This document shows positions 8,953 through 15,706 of a stretch of DNA of 46,088 nt, piece after piece. Location of the stretch: positions 1 to 46,088 of the forward strand of contig JABZLB010000022.1 in assembly GCA_015256945.1 (NCBI GenBank), given 5' to 3'. The stretch's first letter is position 1; every line of letters starts with the position of its first letter. The stretch is from Prevotellaceae bacterium. GTDB lineage: Bacteria; Bacteroidota; Bacteroidia; Bacteroidales; Bacteroidaceae. The translations under genes and the position numbers were made by a program. Below the pieces are notes generated by a model. That model made no database searches and was not told the DNA's origin. It worked only from the letters and a program-made list of their open reading frames with translations.

Positions 8953-10173
8953 TTATCCGATAAGCTTGAGCAAATAAGCACATTTTTCAGGATTACCCAG
9001 CGTCTTTCCCTTGTCATTTGACAGTTTAACACAATCGTGCCACTCGCGTTTTTCTGTAATACGCATACGGGTAAGCTTCACTACAATATTCATCGGTTCG
9101 CAATTTTCTACATCACAAGTAAGGAAAGTACCCATACCGTAGCTGTCTTTTATCCGGCCGTTTACATACTTGTGTATTTCTATTGCCCGGTCAACGTTAA
9201 GCCCATTACTGAATACAACCTGTTTCGTTGCCGGGTCAATGCCAAGACTTTTATATTTTGAGATAATTTTTTCAGTTTGTTCTTCCTCGTTGCCACTGTC
9301 AACGCGCAGCCCGGAAAACATCATAGCCATACGCTTTGAAAGATTACTAAAGAATACCTTATCACCAAAACAGTCGTATAAGAAGATACCATTATCGCCA
9401 TCGTACACATCGCTAAATTTCTTCATGACATTAAAATTGCATTCGTAAATTCCGCTTACATTCTCTTCAAATTCGATGAGCTGATGGCTCATTGTGCCAA
9501 TAGCAATGAGGTCATACTTCATGGCAAAGTAAACGTTACTTGTGCCGGTAAACTTTCCCGACCATGGATGGAAACCCTCTGCATCTTCATATCCTCCTGT
9601 CTGATAGATGCTCTTCATGGTTCGTATAATATTATCCTGATGATCAAACGAGAAGCGACGTCTTGTTCCCATGTCGCCAAGTATGAGTCCGTTTGACAAA
9701 ATTTTTCTGGTTTTCAGGGCTGCACGATCCAGCTCTCTCTCTGCATTGTAGCTGTTATTGTCACCTCTTAATATATGGGTTAGTTCAGAAACAATGCTCA
9801 ATATGGGCATTTCCCACATAATGGTAGAATACCATTTGCCACGTATACTGATGTCAAGGTGCCCTTCGGGTGATTGTGAAACAGTTACTTCGCGTGGATT
9901 AAATCGATAGCCTCGTAAGAAAATGAAGTACCATTTTGGCAGGTAATACATCTTCTTTTGTATAAAAGCTATTTCCTCTTCTGTAATAACGACGTTGCGC
10001 ATGTAATTTAACTGCTCGTTCAGCAGGTCGGCAAACCCCTTGGGATAAACTGTTTTATTTCTGTCAAAAAAGGTATATTCAACCTCTGCTCTCGGGTAAG
10101 TCTGGAGCACATAGTATTGACAACTGAACGTGTAGGCATCGTTGTCGGTAAAATGCCTGATAATTTGTTGCAT
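8953..10173 (-). CDS. pncB: Nicotinate phosphoribosyltransferase
   Basis: Makes nicotinate mononucleotide from nicotinate and PRPP with ATP hydrolysis, the entry step of the Preiss-Handler NAD salvage pathway in the cytoplasm. The 406-residue length is typical of the PncB family. Recognisable blocks are the N-terminal FTDNDAYTFSCQY, TGTSN (209-213), and IGTMSHQLIEF, whose His230 corresponds to the histidine phosphorylated in this family. No promoter box is visible in the 131 bp upstream; that gap holds two hairpins and follows the coiled-coil gene in the same direction, so read-through or attenuation is possible. Confidence 0.95.
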   Translation of the reverse strand: MQQIIRHFTDNDAYTFSCQYYVLQTYPRAEVEYTFFDRNKTVYPKGFADLLNEQLNYMRNVVITEEEIAFIQKKMYYLPKWYFIFLRGYRFNPREVTVSQSPEGHLDISIRGKWYSTIMWEMPILSIVSELTHILRGDNNSYNAERELDRAALKTRKILSNGLILGDMGTRRRFSFDHQDNIIRTMKSIYQTGGYEDAEGFHPWSGKFTGTSNVYFAMKYDLIAIGTMSHQLIEFEENVSGIYECNFNVMKKFSDVYDGDNGIFLYDCFGDKVFFSNLSKRMAMMFSGLRVDSGNEEEQTEKIISKYKSLGIDPATKQVVFSNGLNVDRAIEIHKYVNGRIKDSYGMGTFLTCDVENCEPMNIVVKLTRMRITEKREWHDCVKLSNDKGKTLGNPEKCAYLLKLIG

Positions 10174-10198
10174 TGCTTTAGCCGTTAATAATGAAATA

Positions 10199-10270
10199 AA
10201 GGTGTCATAATATCCGTCAAGTAAAATATTATATTGCTTATTGACAGATGCTATGACACCTTCTTTTTTT
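10199..10270. promoter_or_regulatory. Long imperfect hairpin upstream of pncB
   Basis: Arms 10199-10209 and 10252-10262 (AAGGTGTCATA/TATGACACCTT) pair perfectly. An inner TGTCAA/TTGACG stem on the minus strand extends the structure. On the plus strand it is followed by TTCTTTTTTT, like a terminator facing away from pncB; on the minus strand it would sit in the pncB leader, followed by TTTATTTC. It could be a terminator for the upstream gene or a leader structure of pncB. Confidence 0.5.
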
Positions 10271-10297
10271 AATAAATGTTGTTGTGCAACATTTATT
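10271..10297. terminator. AT-rich 11-bp hairpin after the coiled-coil gene
   Basis: Perfect inverted repeat AATAAATGTTG (10271-10281) / CAACATTTATT (10287-10297) with a 5-nt loop, 8 bp beyond the stop codon of the coiled-coil gene. It lacks a clear U-tract on the minus strand, so its strength as a terminator is uncertain. Confidence 0.4.
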
Positions 10298-10304
10298 ATT
10301 TGTA

Positions 10305-10721
10305 TTACTGATTGATGAATTGTATTCCCTTGTTTAAGTTGTCAATGCGCGATTGCAGTTTGGCAATCTTCTTTTCCATCTTGCTTAGCTTTTTCTGACT
10401 TTTAGCAAATTTCTTGTTAATCGATTTAACCTCTTTTAATTGCTTAACTGTTTTCTTTGCATCTTTTACAGTGCTTTTTGCATCCGACGTATTAAAATCG
10501 GTAGTTGCAGCATTTGCAGCTGCATTCGCCTCGGCAACTTTTCCTGTAAGATCATTGTAGTTGGCCTTCTCTTTCTCATAGTCGAGCTGAAGCTTATTGA
10601 GCTTTGAGGTTAATGCTAAAACTTTTTGCTGCTCCTTTAAATTCTTAATAGTTGTTGCATCCTGAGCAAAAGCAAAGGCGGTTGATAACGCCATTACAAA
10701 TAATAAAATAACTTTCTTCAT
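10305..10721 (-). CDS. Secreted lysine-rich coiled-coil protein, function unknown
   Basis: A 138-residue protein with a clear signal peptide (MKKVILLFVMALSTAFAFAQ, cleavage probably after AFA), so periplasmic or surface-located. The mature part is almost entirely charged and alanine-rich, with heptad-like spacing of Leu/Ile/Val between Lys/Glu/Asp (about 25-135), predicting one long coiled coil. I recognise no enzymatic motif and no family name. A textbook promoter lies 26 bp upstream and hairpins follow the stop. Small secreted coiled-coil proteins of this kind are often abundant envelope components in Bacteroidales, but no function can be assigned here. Confidence 0.85.
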   Translation of the reverse strand: MKKVILLFVMALSTAFAFAQDATTIKNLKEQQKVLALTSKLNKLQLDYEKEKANYNDLTGKVAEANAAANAATTDFNTSDAKSTVKDAKKTVKQLKEVKSINKKFAKSQKKLSKMEKKIAKLQSRIDNLNKGIQFINQ

Positions 10722-10746
10722 TGTCCTTAACTTTAAATTAATATCG

Positions 10747-10778
10747 CAAATTTATGCTATTCTTTTTATTTCAGCAAA
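10747..10778 (-). promoter_or_regulatory. Promoter of the secreted coiled-coil gene
   Basis: Minus-strand TTTG (plus CAAA, 10775-10778), a 20-bp spacer and TAAATTTG (plus 10747-10754) match the Bacteroidetes consensus exactly, 26 bp upstream of the ATG. Confidence 0.85.
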
Positions 10779-10835
10779 TATATTCATTGGAAAATGTATG
10801 TTACGGCTTAATCATACTGTTGTCATGTTGCAATG

Positions 10836-10872
10836 ACAAATCCCCACCTCTGTCCCAGAGATGGGGATTTGT
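10836..10872 (-). terminator. Strong hairpin at the 3' end of the candidate small RNA
   Basis: Perfect 11-bp arms ACAAATCCCCA/TGGGGATTTGT with an inner 5-bp stem CTCTG/CAGAG around a 3-nt loop. The U-tract after it is poor, so it may be a stabilising 3' end as much as a terminator. Confidence 0.6.
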
Positions 10873-11053
10873 GCTAACCTAAATACTAATCTTTCAAATC
10901 GCCTTGAAAGTAACTAAAACCTAATTGAAAACCTAAAAACTAACTCTTAAACCTAAAACCTAAAAACCTATATGAAACAATCTACTAATTTTAACCTATT
11001 GAAGTATTGTCTTTCGGATTGTCTTCTCGCGAAGGCTTTGTTTCCTTTTGACG
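10836..11053 (-). ncRNA. Candidate small RNA of about 215 nt with its own promoter and terminal hairpin
   Basis: Transcription from the promoter at 11057-11088 would give an RNA with three visible parts. First is a small hairpin closing a GNRA-type tetraloop (CTTC-GCGA-GAAG). Next is a U/A/G-rich stretch repeating AGGTTTT about six times. Then come a CTTTCAA/TTTGAAAG hairpin and a strong terminal hairpin (arms 10836-10846 and 10862-10872, plus an inner CTCTG/CAGAG stem). No convincing coding frame lies on this strand. The arrangement, a Bacteroidetes promoter at one end and a terminator at the other, resembles the description of the Bacteroidales-1 RNA family, but I cannot test membership. 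The alternative is a long leader of the coiled-coil gene, which however has its own promoter. Confidence 0.55.
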
Positions 11054-11056
11054 ATG

Positions 11057-11088
11057 CAAAGGTATGTAGTTTATGCTTTTGTTACAAC
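11057..11088 (-). promoter_or_regulatory. Promoter of the candidate small RNA
   Basis: Minus-strand TTG (plus CAA, 11085-11087), a 20-bp spacer and TACCTTTG (plus CAAAGGTA, 11057-11064) match the Bacteroidetes consensus. No open frame begins shortly downstream on this strand. Confidence 0.8.
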
Positions 11089-11092
11089 AGAG

Positions 11093-11122
11093 AGAGCCAT
11101 GAAAACCGCGTTTCATGGCTCT
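11093..11122. terminator. Hairpin downstream of cysS
   Basis: A perfect 12-bp stem AGAGCCATGAAA (11093-11104) / TTTCATGGCTCT (11111-11122) with a 6-nt loop, 41 bp past the cysS stop. A 14-bp perfect palindrome TGTGTGCGCACACA sits between (11145-11158). The U-tract on the minus strand is weak. A similar AGAGCCATG hairpin follows mutS. Confidence 0.6.
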
Positions 11123-11162
11123 TTATTGACTTAAGTCAAACTATTGTGTGCGCACACAGTGG

Positions 11163-12653
11163 CTATTTATTGAGTTTCCACGTCACGCCGTCTTTGGTAT
11201 CGTTTACCTCAAAGCCCGCATTGGCGAGGGCATCACGTATCTCATCGCTCGTCGTCCAGTCTTTAGCCTCTTTGGCTTGCTGACGCATTTTCAGCACCAT
11301 ATCAACTATTTTTCCGTATGCTTTTTCGCGTTCGGCATTATTGGCACCCTTGTTACTCTTCAGGCCAAGAATGTCAAAGGTGAAGAGGCGCATTGTATCG
11401 CCAAGCTCTTTCAGGTCTTCAACCGATATTTTTGTTTTATGATCGAGCAGCAGGTTAATCACATGGCATGCCTCAAACAAGGCGCTAATGACAAGCGGTG
11501 TTTGCAAATCGTCGTTCATTGCGTCGTAACAGCGCTGACGAAGCTCGTGTACAAACTTATGCGTATCAGGCTGCGAGCCTTTCGATGGTTGTATACGGTC
11601 GAGGTTTGCAAGCCCGTCCATAAGCCGGTCATAACCCTTTTGTGCAGCCTTCAGTGCTTCGTTCGAGAAGTCGACTGTGCCACGATAATGTGCCGAAAGA
11701 ATGAAAAAGCGGATGGTCATTGGCGAATAAGCCTGGTCAAGACTTGCATGTTCGCCCGTGAAGAACTGTTCAAGGGTGATGAAATTGCCCAGACTTTTAC
11801 CCATTTTCTGTCCGTTAATGGTAATCATATTGTTGTGCATCCAGTAGCGTACCATTTGTTCGCCCTGACTTGCAACGGCTTGTGCTATCTCACATTCGTG
11901 GTGAGGGAATATCAAATCCATCCCACCTCCGTGTATGTCAAAGTGGTTTCCCAGATACTTTCTGCCCATAGCCGTGCACTCGCAGTGCCATCCGGGGAAG
12001 CCGTTGCTCCACGGACTTGGCCAGCGCATGATATGTTCAGGCTGGGCTTTTTTCCATAAGGCAAAGTCAACCTGATTTCTTTTCTCGCCCACACCAGCCA
12101 GTTCCCTGCTGTTGTTAATCATATCGGTGAGGTTTCTGCCCGATAAAATACCATACTTATGGTCGGCATTATACTTTACAACATCAAAGTAAATGCTGCC
12201 ATTGCTTTCGTAGGCATATCCGTTTTTCAGAATTTCCTTCACCAGTTCCTCCTGTTCAATGATATGCCCCGTGGCGTGTGGTTCTATCGATGGTGGAAGT
12301 ACGTTCAGCTCTTCCATGGCTTTATGGTAGCGGTTGGTATAGTGCTGAGCTATCTCCATCGGCTCCAGCTGTTCAAGACGAGCCTTCTTTTCTATTTTGT
12401 CATCGCCCTCATCGGCATCGTGTTCAAGGTGTCCCACGTCGGTGATATTGCGTACATAGCGCACCTTATAGCCCAGATGGCGCAGATAGCGGAAAAGTAT
12501 GTCGAAGGTAATAGCAGGCCGGGCATGTCCCAGATGAGGGTCGCCGTATACCGTCGGGCCGCAGACATACATGCCTACATGGGGTGCATGCAACGGCTTA
12601 AAAAGCTCTTTGCTTCGCGATAGTGTATTATAAATCAACAGTTTCTGTTCCAT
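11163..12653 (-). CDS. cysS: Cysteinyl-tRNA synthetase
   Basis: Charges tRNA-Cys with cysteine (class I aminoacyl-tRNA synthetase, cytoplasmic). From the ATG at 12653 the product is 496 residues. The zinc-site Cys31 and nucleotide-binding block are in MYVCGPTVYGDPHLGH, with the HIGH-type HLGH at 40-43. The second zinc-site region FPGWHCECTAMG and the KMSKS-type KMGKSLGN (about 280) follow, then a helical anticodon-binding region and the C-terminal domain. The frame is open to 12689, but that upstream ATG overlaps a TAACTTTG promoter box (12687-12694), so the shorter start is preferred. A 303-residue open frame on the opposite strand is a shadow. Confidence 0.96.
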   Translation of the reverse strand: MEQKLLIYNTLSRSKELFKPLHAPHVGMYVCGPTVYGDPHLGHARPAITFDILFRYLRHLGYKVRYVRNITDVGHLEHDADEGDDKIEKKARLEQLEPMEIAQHYTNRYHKAMEELNVLPPSIEPHATGHIIEQEELVKEILKNGYAYESNGSIYFDVVKYNADHKYGILSGRNLTDMINNSRELAGVGEKRNQVDFALWKKAQPEHIMRWPSPWSNGFPGWHCECTAMGRKYLGNHFDIHGGGMDLIFPHHECEIAQAVASQGEQMVRYWMHNNMITINGQKMGKSLGNFITLEQFFTGEHASLDQAYSPMTIRFFILSAHYRGTVDFSNEALKAAQKGYDRLMDGLANLDRIQPSKGSQPDTHKFVHELRQRCYDAMNDDLQTPLVISALFEACHVINLLLDHKTKISVEDLKELGDTMRLFTFDILGLKSNKGANNAEREKAYGKIVDMVLKMRQQAKEAKDWTTSDEIRDALANAGFEVNDTKDGVTWKLNK

Positions 12654-12686
12654 AATGCTCTTTCTTATATCGTAATATTCTTTATG

Positions 12687-12694
12687 CAAAGTTA
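12687..12694 (-). promoter_or_regulatory. -7 box of the cysS promoter
   Basis: TAACTTTG on the minus strand, 33 bp upstream of the preferred cysS start. No good -33 TTG is seen at the usual spacing. Confidence 0.55.
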
Positions 12695-12814
12695 CTGATT
12701 ATTCTCCGAATAGGGCGTAACGCTGAACCGCGAATATATATTTTTACGGCATAAAGGGGCTTTTTTAATTGAAATATATGTATCTTCGCATGCAATTTAA
12801 ACCTTATAACCCTT

Positions 12815-14323
12815 ATGAAATATAGAAGATTAACACCAGCAGAGGGCGCAGCCATGATAGAAGATGGTGTAACTATTGGTTTCAGTGGCTTTACACCTAA
12901 CGGTATTCCCAAAGCCGTTATTCGTGAAATACGTAAGAAAGCTGAGGCATTACATGCCGAAGGCAAGCCCTATCAGGTAGGAATTGTAACGGGAGCTTCG
13001 GGCTGTCAGAGTCTCGAAGGCGACATGGCGAAGGCTCATGCCATTAAGTTTCGCGGTCCTTTTTCGACGAATAGGGATTTCCGTATTCATACCAACTTAG
13101 GCGAAATTGATTATGAAGACATGCACCTGGGCCATGTAGCTGAGCGTCTTCGCCGCGGTTACTACGGACCTATTGACTGGGCTTTCATTGAGGTTAGCGA
13201 CTTAGAAGAGGGCGATGACGTTTGTAAGGCCTACCTTACCACGGCCGGTGGCATCGTGCCTACGATTGTGCGTCTGGCCAAGCATATCATGATCGAGTGG
13301 AATCATTTCCATAATCCCAATTCAAAACACCTTCATGATGTGTACGAATGCAAGGAATATCCTAACCGCGAACCGATACCTTTGCTGCACGTTGGTGGCC
13401 GTATCGGTACCGAATATGTCGAAATTGATCCCAAGAAGATAGTGGGAGTTGTCGAGAGTAACATCCCTGAAGAGGCGCGTGCCTTTAAGGCTGTCAATGC
13501 CGAAACACAGGCAATTGGTGAGAATGTCGTCGATTTCTTCCTGCGTGATATGAAGGCAGGCCATATCCCTGCGGGCATGTTCCCTATACAAAGTGGTGTA
13601 GGAGCAACCGGAAATGCGGTGCTCGAGGCCATTGGTTCCTGTGAAGGGCTGCCGCCTTTAGAGGTTTTTTCAGAGGTGGTTCAGGATGCAGTTATCGACC
13701 TTATCGAGCGTGGCCGCATTACACAAGCCTCATGTACGGCCATGACATGCACGAACGAGAAGGTTCAGCATGTTTATGAGAACATGGATTTCTTCAGGAA
13801 ACATCTTACCCTCCGCCCCAGTGAGCTGGCCAACGGCCCTGAGCTGATACGTCGTTTTGGCGTGATAGCCATGAACACAGCACTGGAGTGTGACATCTAT
13901 GGCAACGAAAACTCGAGCCATATATGCGGTTCAAGTCTGATGAATGGCATAGGAGGGTCGTGCGATTACGAGCGTAACGGGTCGGTAAGTATATTCTATA
14001 CTCCTTCAACAGCGAAGGGAGGCACCATCTCTGCCATCGTACCGATGTGCTGTCATGTCGATTCTACCGAACACGATGTGGACATAATTGTAACCGAACA
14101 GGGCGTAGCCGACTTGCGTGGTAAGGGTCCTGTAAAGCGGGCACACGAAATAATAGAGCACTGTGCTCATCCTGACTATCGTCCGTTATTGCGCGATTAT
14201 CTGAAGCATATTGCACCCATGGGGCATGAACCGCAAAGTATGACGGCGGCTCTGGCCTTTCACGATACCTTCCTGCGCAAGGGAGATATGCGCCTCACTG
14301 ATTTTGGCGAGTACCTGAAATAA
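12815..14323 (+). CDS. Succinyl-CoA:acetate/propionate CoA-transferase (acetyl-CoA hydrolase/transferase family)
   Basis: A 502-residue class I CoA-transferase of the Cat1/SucCoAT type. Such enzymes move CoA between succinate and acetate or propionate and are used in the succinate-propionate fermentation and acetate formation of Bacteroidales. The likely catalytic glutamate is Glu287 in FSEVVQDAVIDL, which forms the glutamyl-CoA thioester in the family. Glycine-rich CoA-site blocks include QSGVGATGNAV and NGIGGSCDYERNG. It is a single gene with a TATCTTCG near-consensus box at 12781 and a terminator just after the stop. Donor and acceptor preference cannot be settled from sequence. Confidence 0.9.
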   Translation: MKYRRLTPAEGAAMIEDGVTIGFSGFTPNGIPKAVIREIRKKAEALHAEGKPYQVGIVTGASGCQSLEGDMAKAHAIKFRGPFSTNRDFRIHTNLGEIDYEDMHLGHVAERLRRGYYGPIDWAFIEVSDLEEGDDVCKAYLTTAGGIVPTIVRLAKHIMIEWNHFHNPNSKHLHDVYECKEYPNREPIPLLHVGGRIGTEYVEIDPKKIVGVVESNIPEEARAFKAVNAETQAIGENVVDFFLRDMKAGHIPAGMFPIQSGVGATGNAVLEAIGSCEGLPPLEVFSEVVQDAVIDLIERGRITQASCTAMTCTNEKVQHVYENMDFFRKHLTLRPSELANGPELIRRFGVIAMNTALECDIYGNENSSHICGSSLMNGIGGSCDYERNGSVSIFYTPSTAKGGTISAIVPMCCHVDSTEHDVDIIVTEQGVADLRGKGPVKRAHEIIEHCAHPDYRPLLRDYLKHIAPMGHEPQSMTAALAFHDTFLRKGDMRLTDFGEYLK

Positions 14324-14351
14324 CCGTTTGCTGAGTTTATCACAATGATAT

Positions 14352-14396
14352 AAGGTCTGGAACAGCTTGTTATGGTAGCTGTTTTCAGGCCTTTTT
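14352..14396 (+). terminator. Terminator of the CoA-transferase gene
   Basis: Imperfect stem AAGGTCTGGAACAGCT with AGCTGTTTTCAGGCCTT followed by TTTTT, about 30 bp past the stop codon. Confidence 0.8.
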
Positions 14397-14446
14397 CTGC
14401 GCGCATAACAGCGTAGTTTAACTGTATTATTGATGGTAACGTGAGT

Positions 14447-14533
14447 GTACGGCGGCCGTCAGCAACGCTGTTGACGGCCGCCGTACGCATGGTCTGACAA
14501 TCGTCGGCAGCGTTGCTGACGGCTGCCGGACGA
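14447..14533. repeat. GC-rich 86-bp inverted-repeat element, copy A
   Basis: Between two convergent genes. Contains a perfect 15-bp stem (14447-14461 with 14472-14486). A longer dyad spans the whole element: 14451-14470 against 14508-14527, 19 of 20 complementary. It aligns end to end with copies at 19626 and 42669 and is far richer in GC than its flanks. Confidence 0.85.
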
Positions 14534-14654
14534 TGAACAGAATTGCGTAAACGAACCAGGATGATGAAGTAAAGCCGTTGACAAAAGCCGCTCAACAACT
14601 TGTAATTATCGTATCGTTCAGTTTGAATATTGACTTATGGGTAAATACAGGCTC

Positions 14655-14700
14655 ATAAAAACAAAACTCCCGTAAAGCATAATGTGCTTACGAGCGTTTT
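14655..14700 (-). terminator. Terminator of the DUF3108 gene
   Basis: Bulged hairpin around CGTAAAGCA/TGCTTACG (14671-14692 core). On the minus strand it is followed by TTTTGTTTTTATG, a good U-tract, about 100 bp after the DUF3108 stop. Confidence 0.7.
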
Positions 14701-14797
14701 GTCATATCGTATGGAACTGGGCCTCTACCCTGCCCTTTTCTTGCTTAGTGTTGCCATTTTATCAACACAATGCCATTATTGTACCAATGCCGTGCTG

Positions 14798-15613
14798 TTA
14801 TTTTATCAATGCAGCCATCGGACTTTTCAGCCCTTCAACGTTTGTCATAAAGGCCTTGGCCGACCCGAATTTCAGGTGAAGGTCGAGCCTTACAGGCACA
14901 TGGTTATCATCGTCAGAGACGAAAAAGTCGCATATTGTCTTCTCGGTCTTGTCCTCTTCGCGCTCAATATACGATAATTTAAGGCAGCGGTATGTATGCC
15001 CGTTGTCGGCTTTTACGTTGGTTTTACCGTTAAATCGCAGCATGGCAGGGTAGCGCTTTACTCCGTCGGCAATCGGAAAGTTAACCACTGTACCCTTTTT
15101 CCAGCTTGTAGGATTGAAAGAACGGGCACGCATAAAGATGCTCATCATGTCGTAAACACAATCGGCATAAGTGTGCTGTACCCACGTATGGGTGCCGTCA
15201 TTATGGCGCCGGTGCTGCCGCACATGGCACTTACCGTTGGGGTATGAGTAAAAAACCTCGTCAACAGTATAGCGTTTTCCTTCGTGCGCTCCCTTGCGAT
15301 AGTATAGCGGTGCCATTTCCAGGCTGTTGTAACAAAGCAGTGTATCGCGCAGAATAAAGAACTTATCGGCCCGCTTGCTGCCCCTTGTGATGAGGCTTCC
15401 CTTGTAGGCAGGTTGCTTGTCGAAGGTGGTTTGGATGATATCGAACGTCGCTGTGCCGGCCTTTACCCATACAAAACTCCAGTTATAATAGAGGTTATAG
15501 TTCAAGCTCTCGCCCGATTTGAAGGCTGTATTCTTGTATGTACACTGTGCCTTTACCGTATTTGATGCCTGCAATAAAAGCAGACATGCCAAAAGTATCT
15601 TCAATGCTTTCAT
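14798..15613 (-). CDS. DUF3108-family secreted protein
   Basis: A 271-residue exported protein of unknown function, matching the DUF3108 family as I recall it. The ATG at 15613 gives a typical signal peptide (MKALKILLACLLLLQA, cleavage near VKAQ); the frame extends upstream without a signal-like sequence, so this start is preferred. The mature part is beta-rich, opening with FKSGESLNYNLYYNWSFVW and ending in a conserved-looking LDLHLKFGSAKAF. No catalytic motif is seen. It follows the Ig-like lipoprotein gene by 93 bp in the same direction and shares its likely periplasmic location, so a joint envelope role is plausible. Confidence 0.8.
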   Translation of the reverse strand: MKALKILLACLLLLQASNTVKAQCTYKNTAFKSGESLNYNLYYNWSFVWVKAGTATFDIIQTTFDKQPAYKGSLITRGSKRADKFFILRDTLLCYNSLEMAPLYYRKGAHEGKRYTVDEVFYSYPNGKCHVRQHRRHNDGTHTWVQHTYADCVYDMMSIFMRARSFNPTSWKKGTVVNFPIADGVKRYPAMLRFNGKTNVKADNGHTYRCLKLSYIEREEDKTEKTICDFFVSDDDNHVPVRLDLHLKFGSAKAFMTNVEGLKSPMAALIK

Positions 15614-15706
15614 ATTGTTAAGTCTGTATGGGGTTATACTTAATGTGCTTGTCCTCCTGTTGTGATAGAAGACGGTGCACATCAAACAAAAGTTACACGC
15701 CACGGT

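Noticed and set aside
10972..11283. A 103-residue open frame on the plus strand beginning at an ATG after A-rich sequence
   Set aside because: It reads across the candidate RNA promoter, then into the antisense of cysS. It has no recognisable domain, and the opposite strand explains the region better.
11148..12059. A 303-residue plus-strand open frame
   Set aside because: It lies entirely opposite cysS, whose motifs are intact; it is a shadow caused by codon usage.
14447..14533. Rho-independent terminator for the CoA-transferase gene
   Set aside because: A better terminator lies at 14352-14396, and this sequence belongs to an interspersed repeat family without a U-tract.
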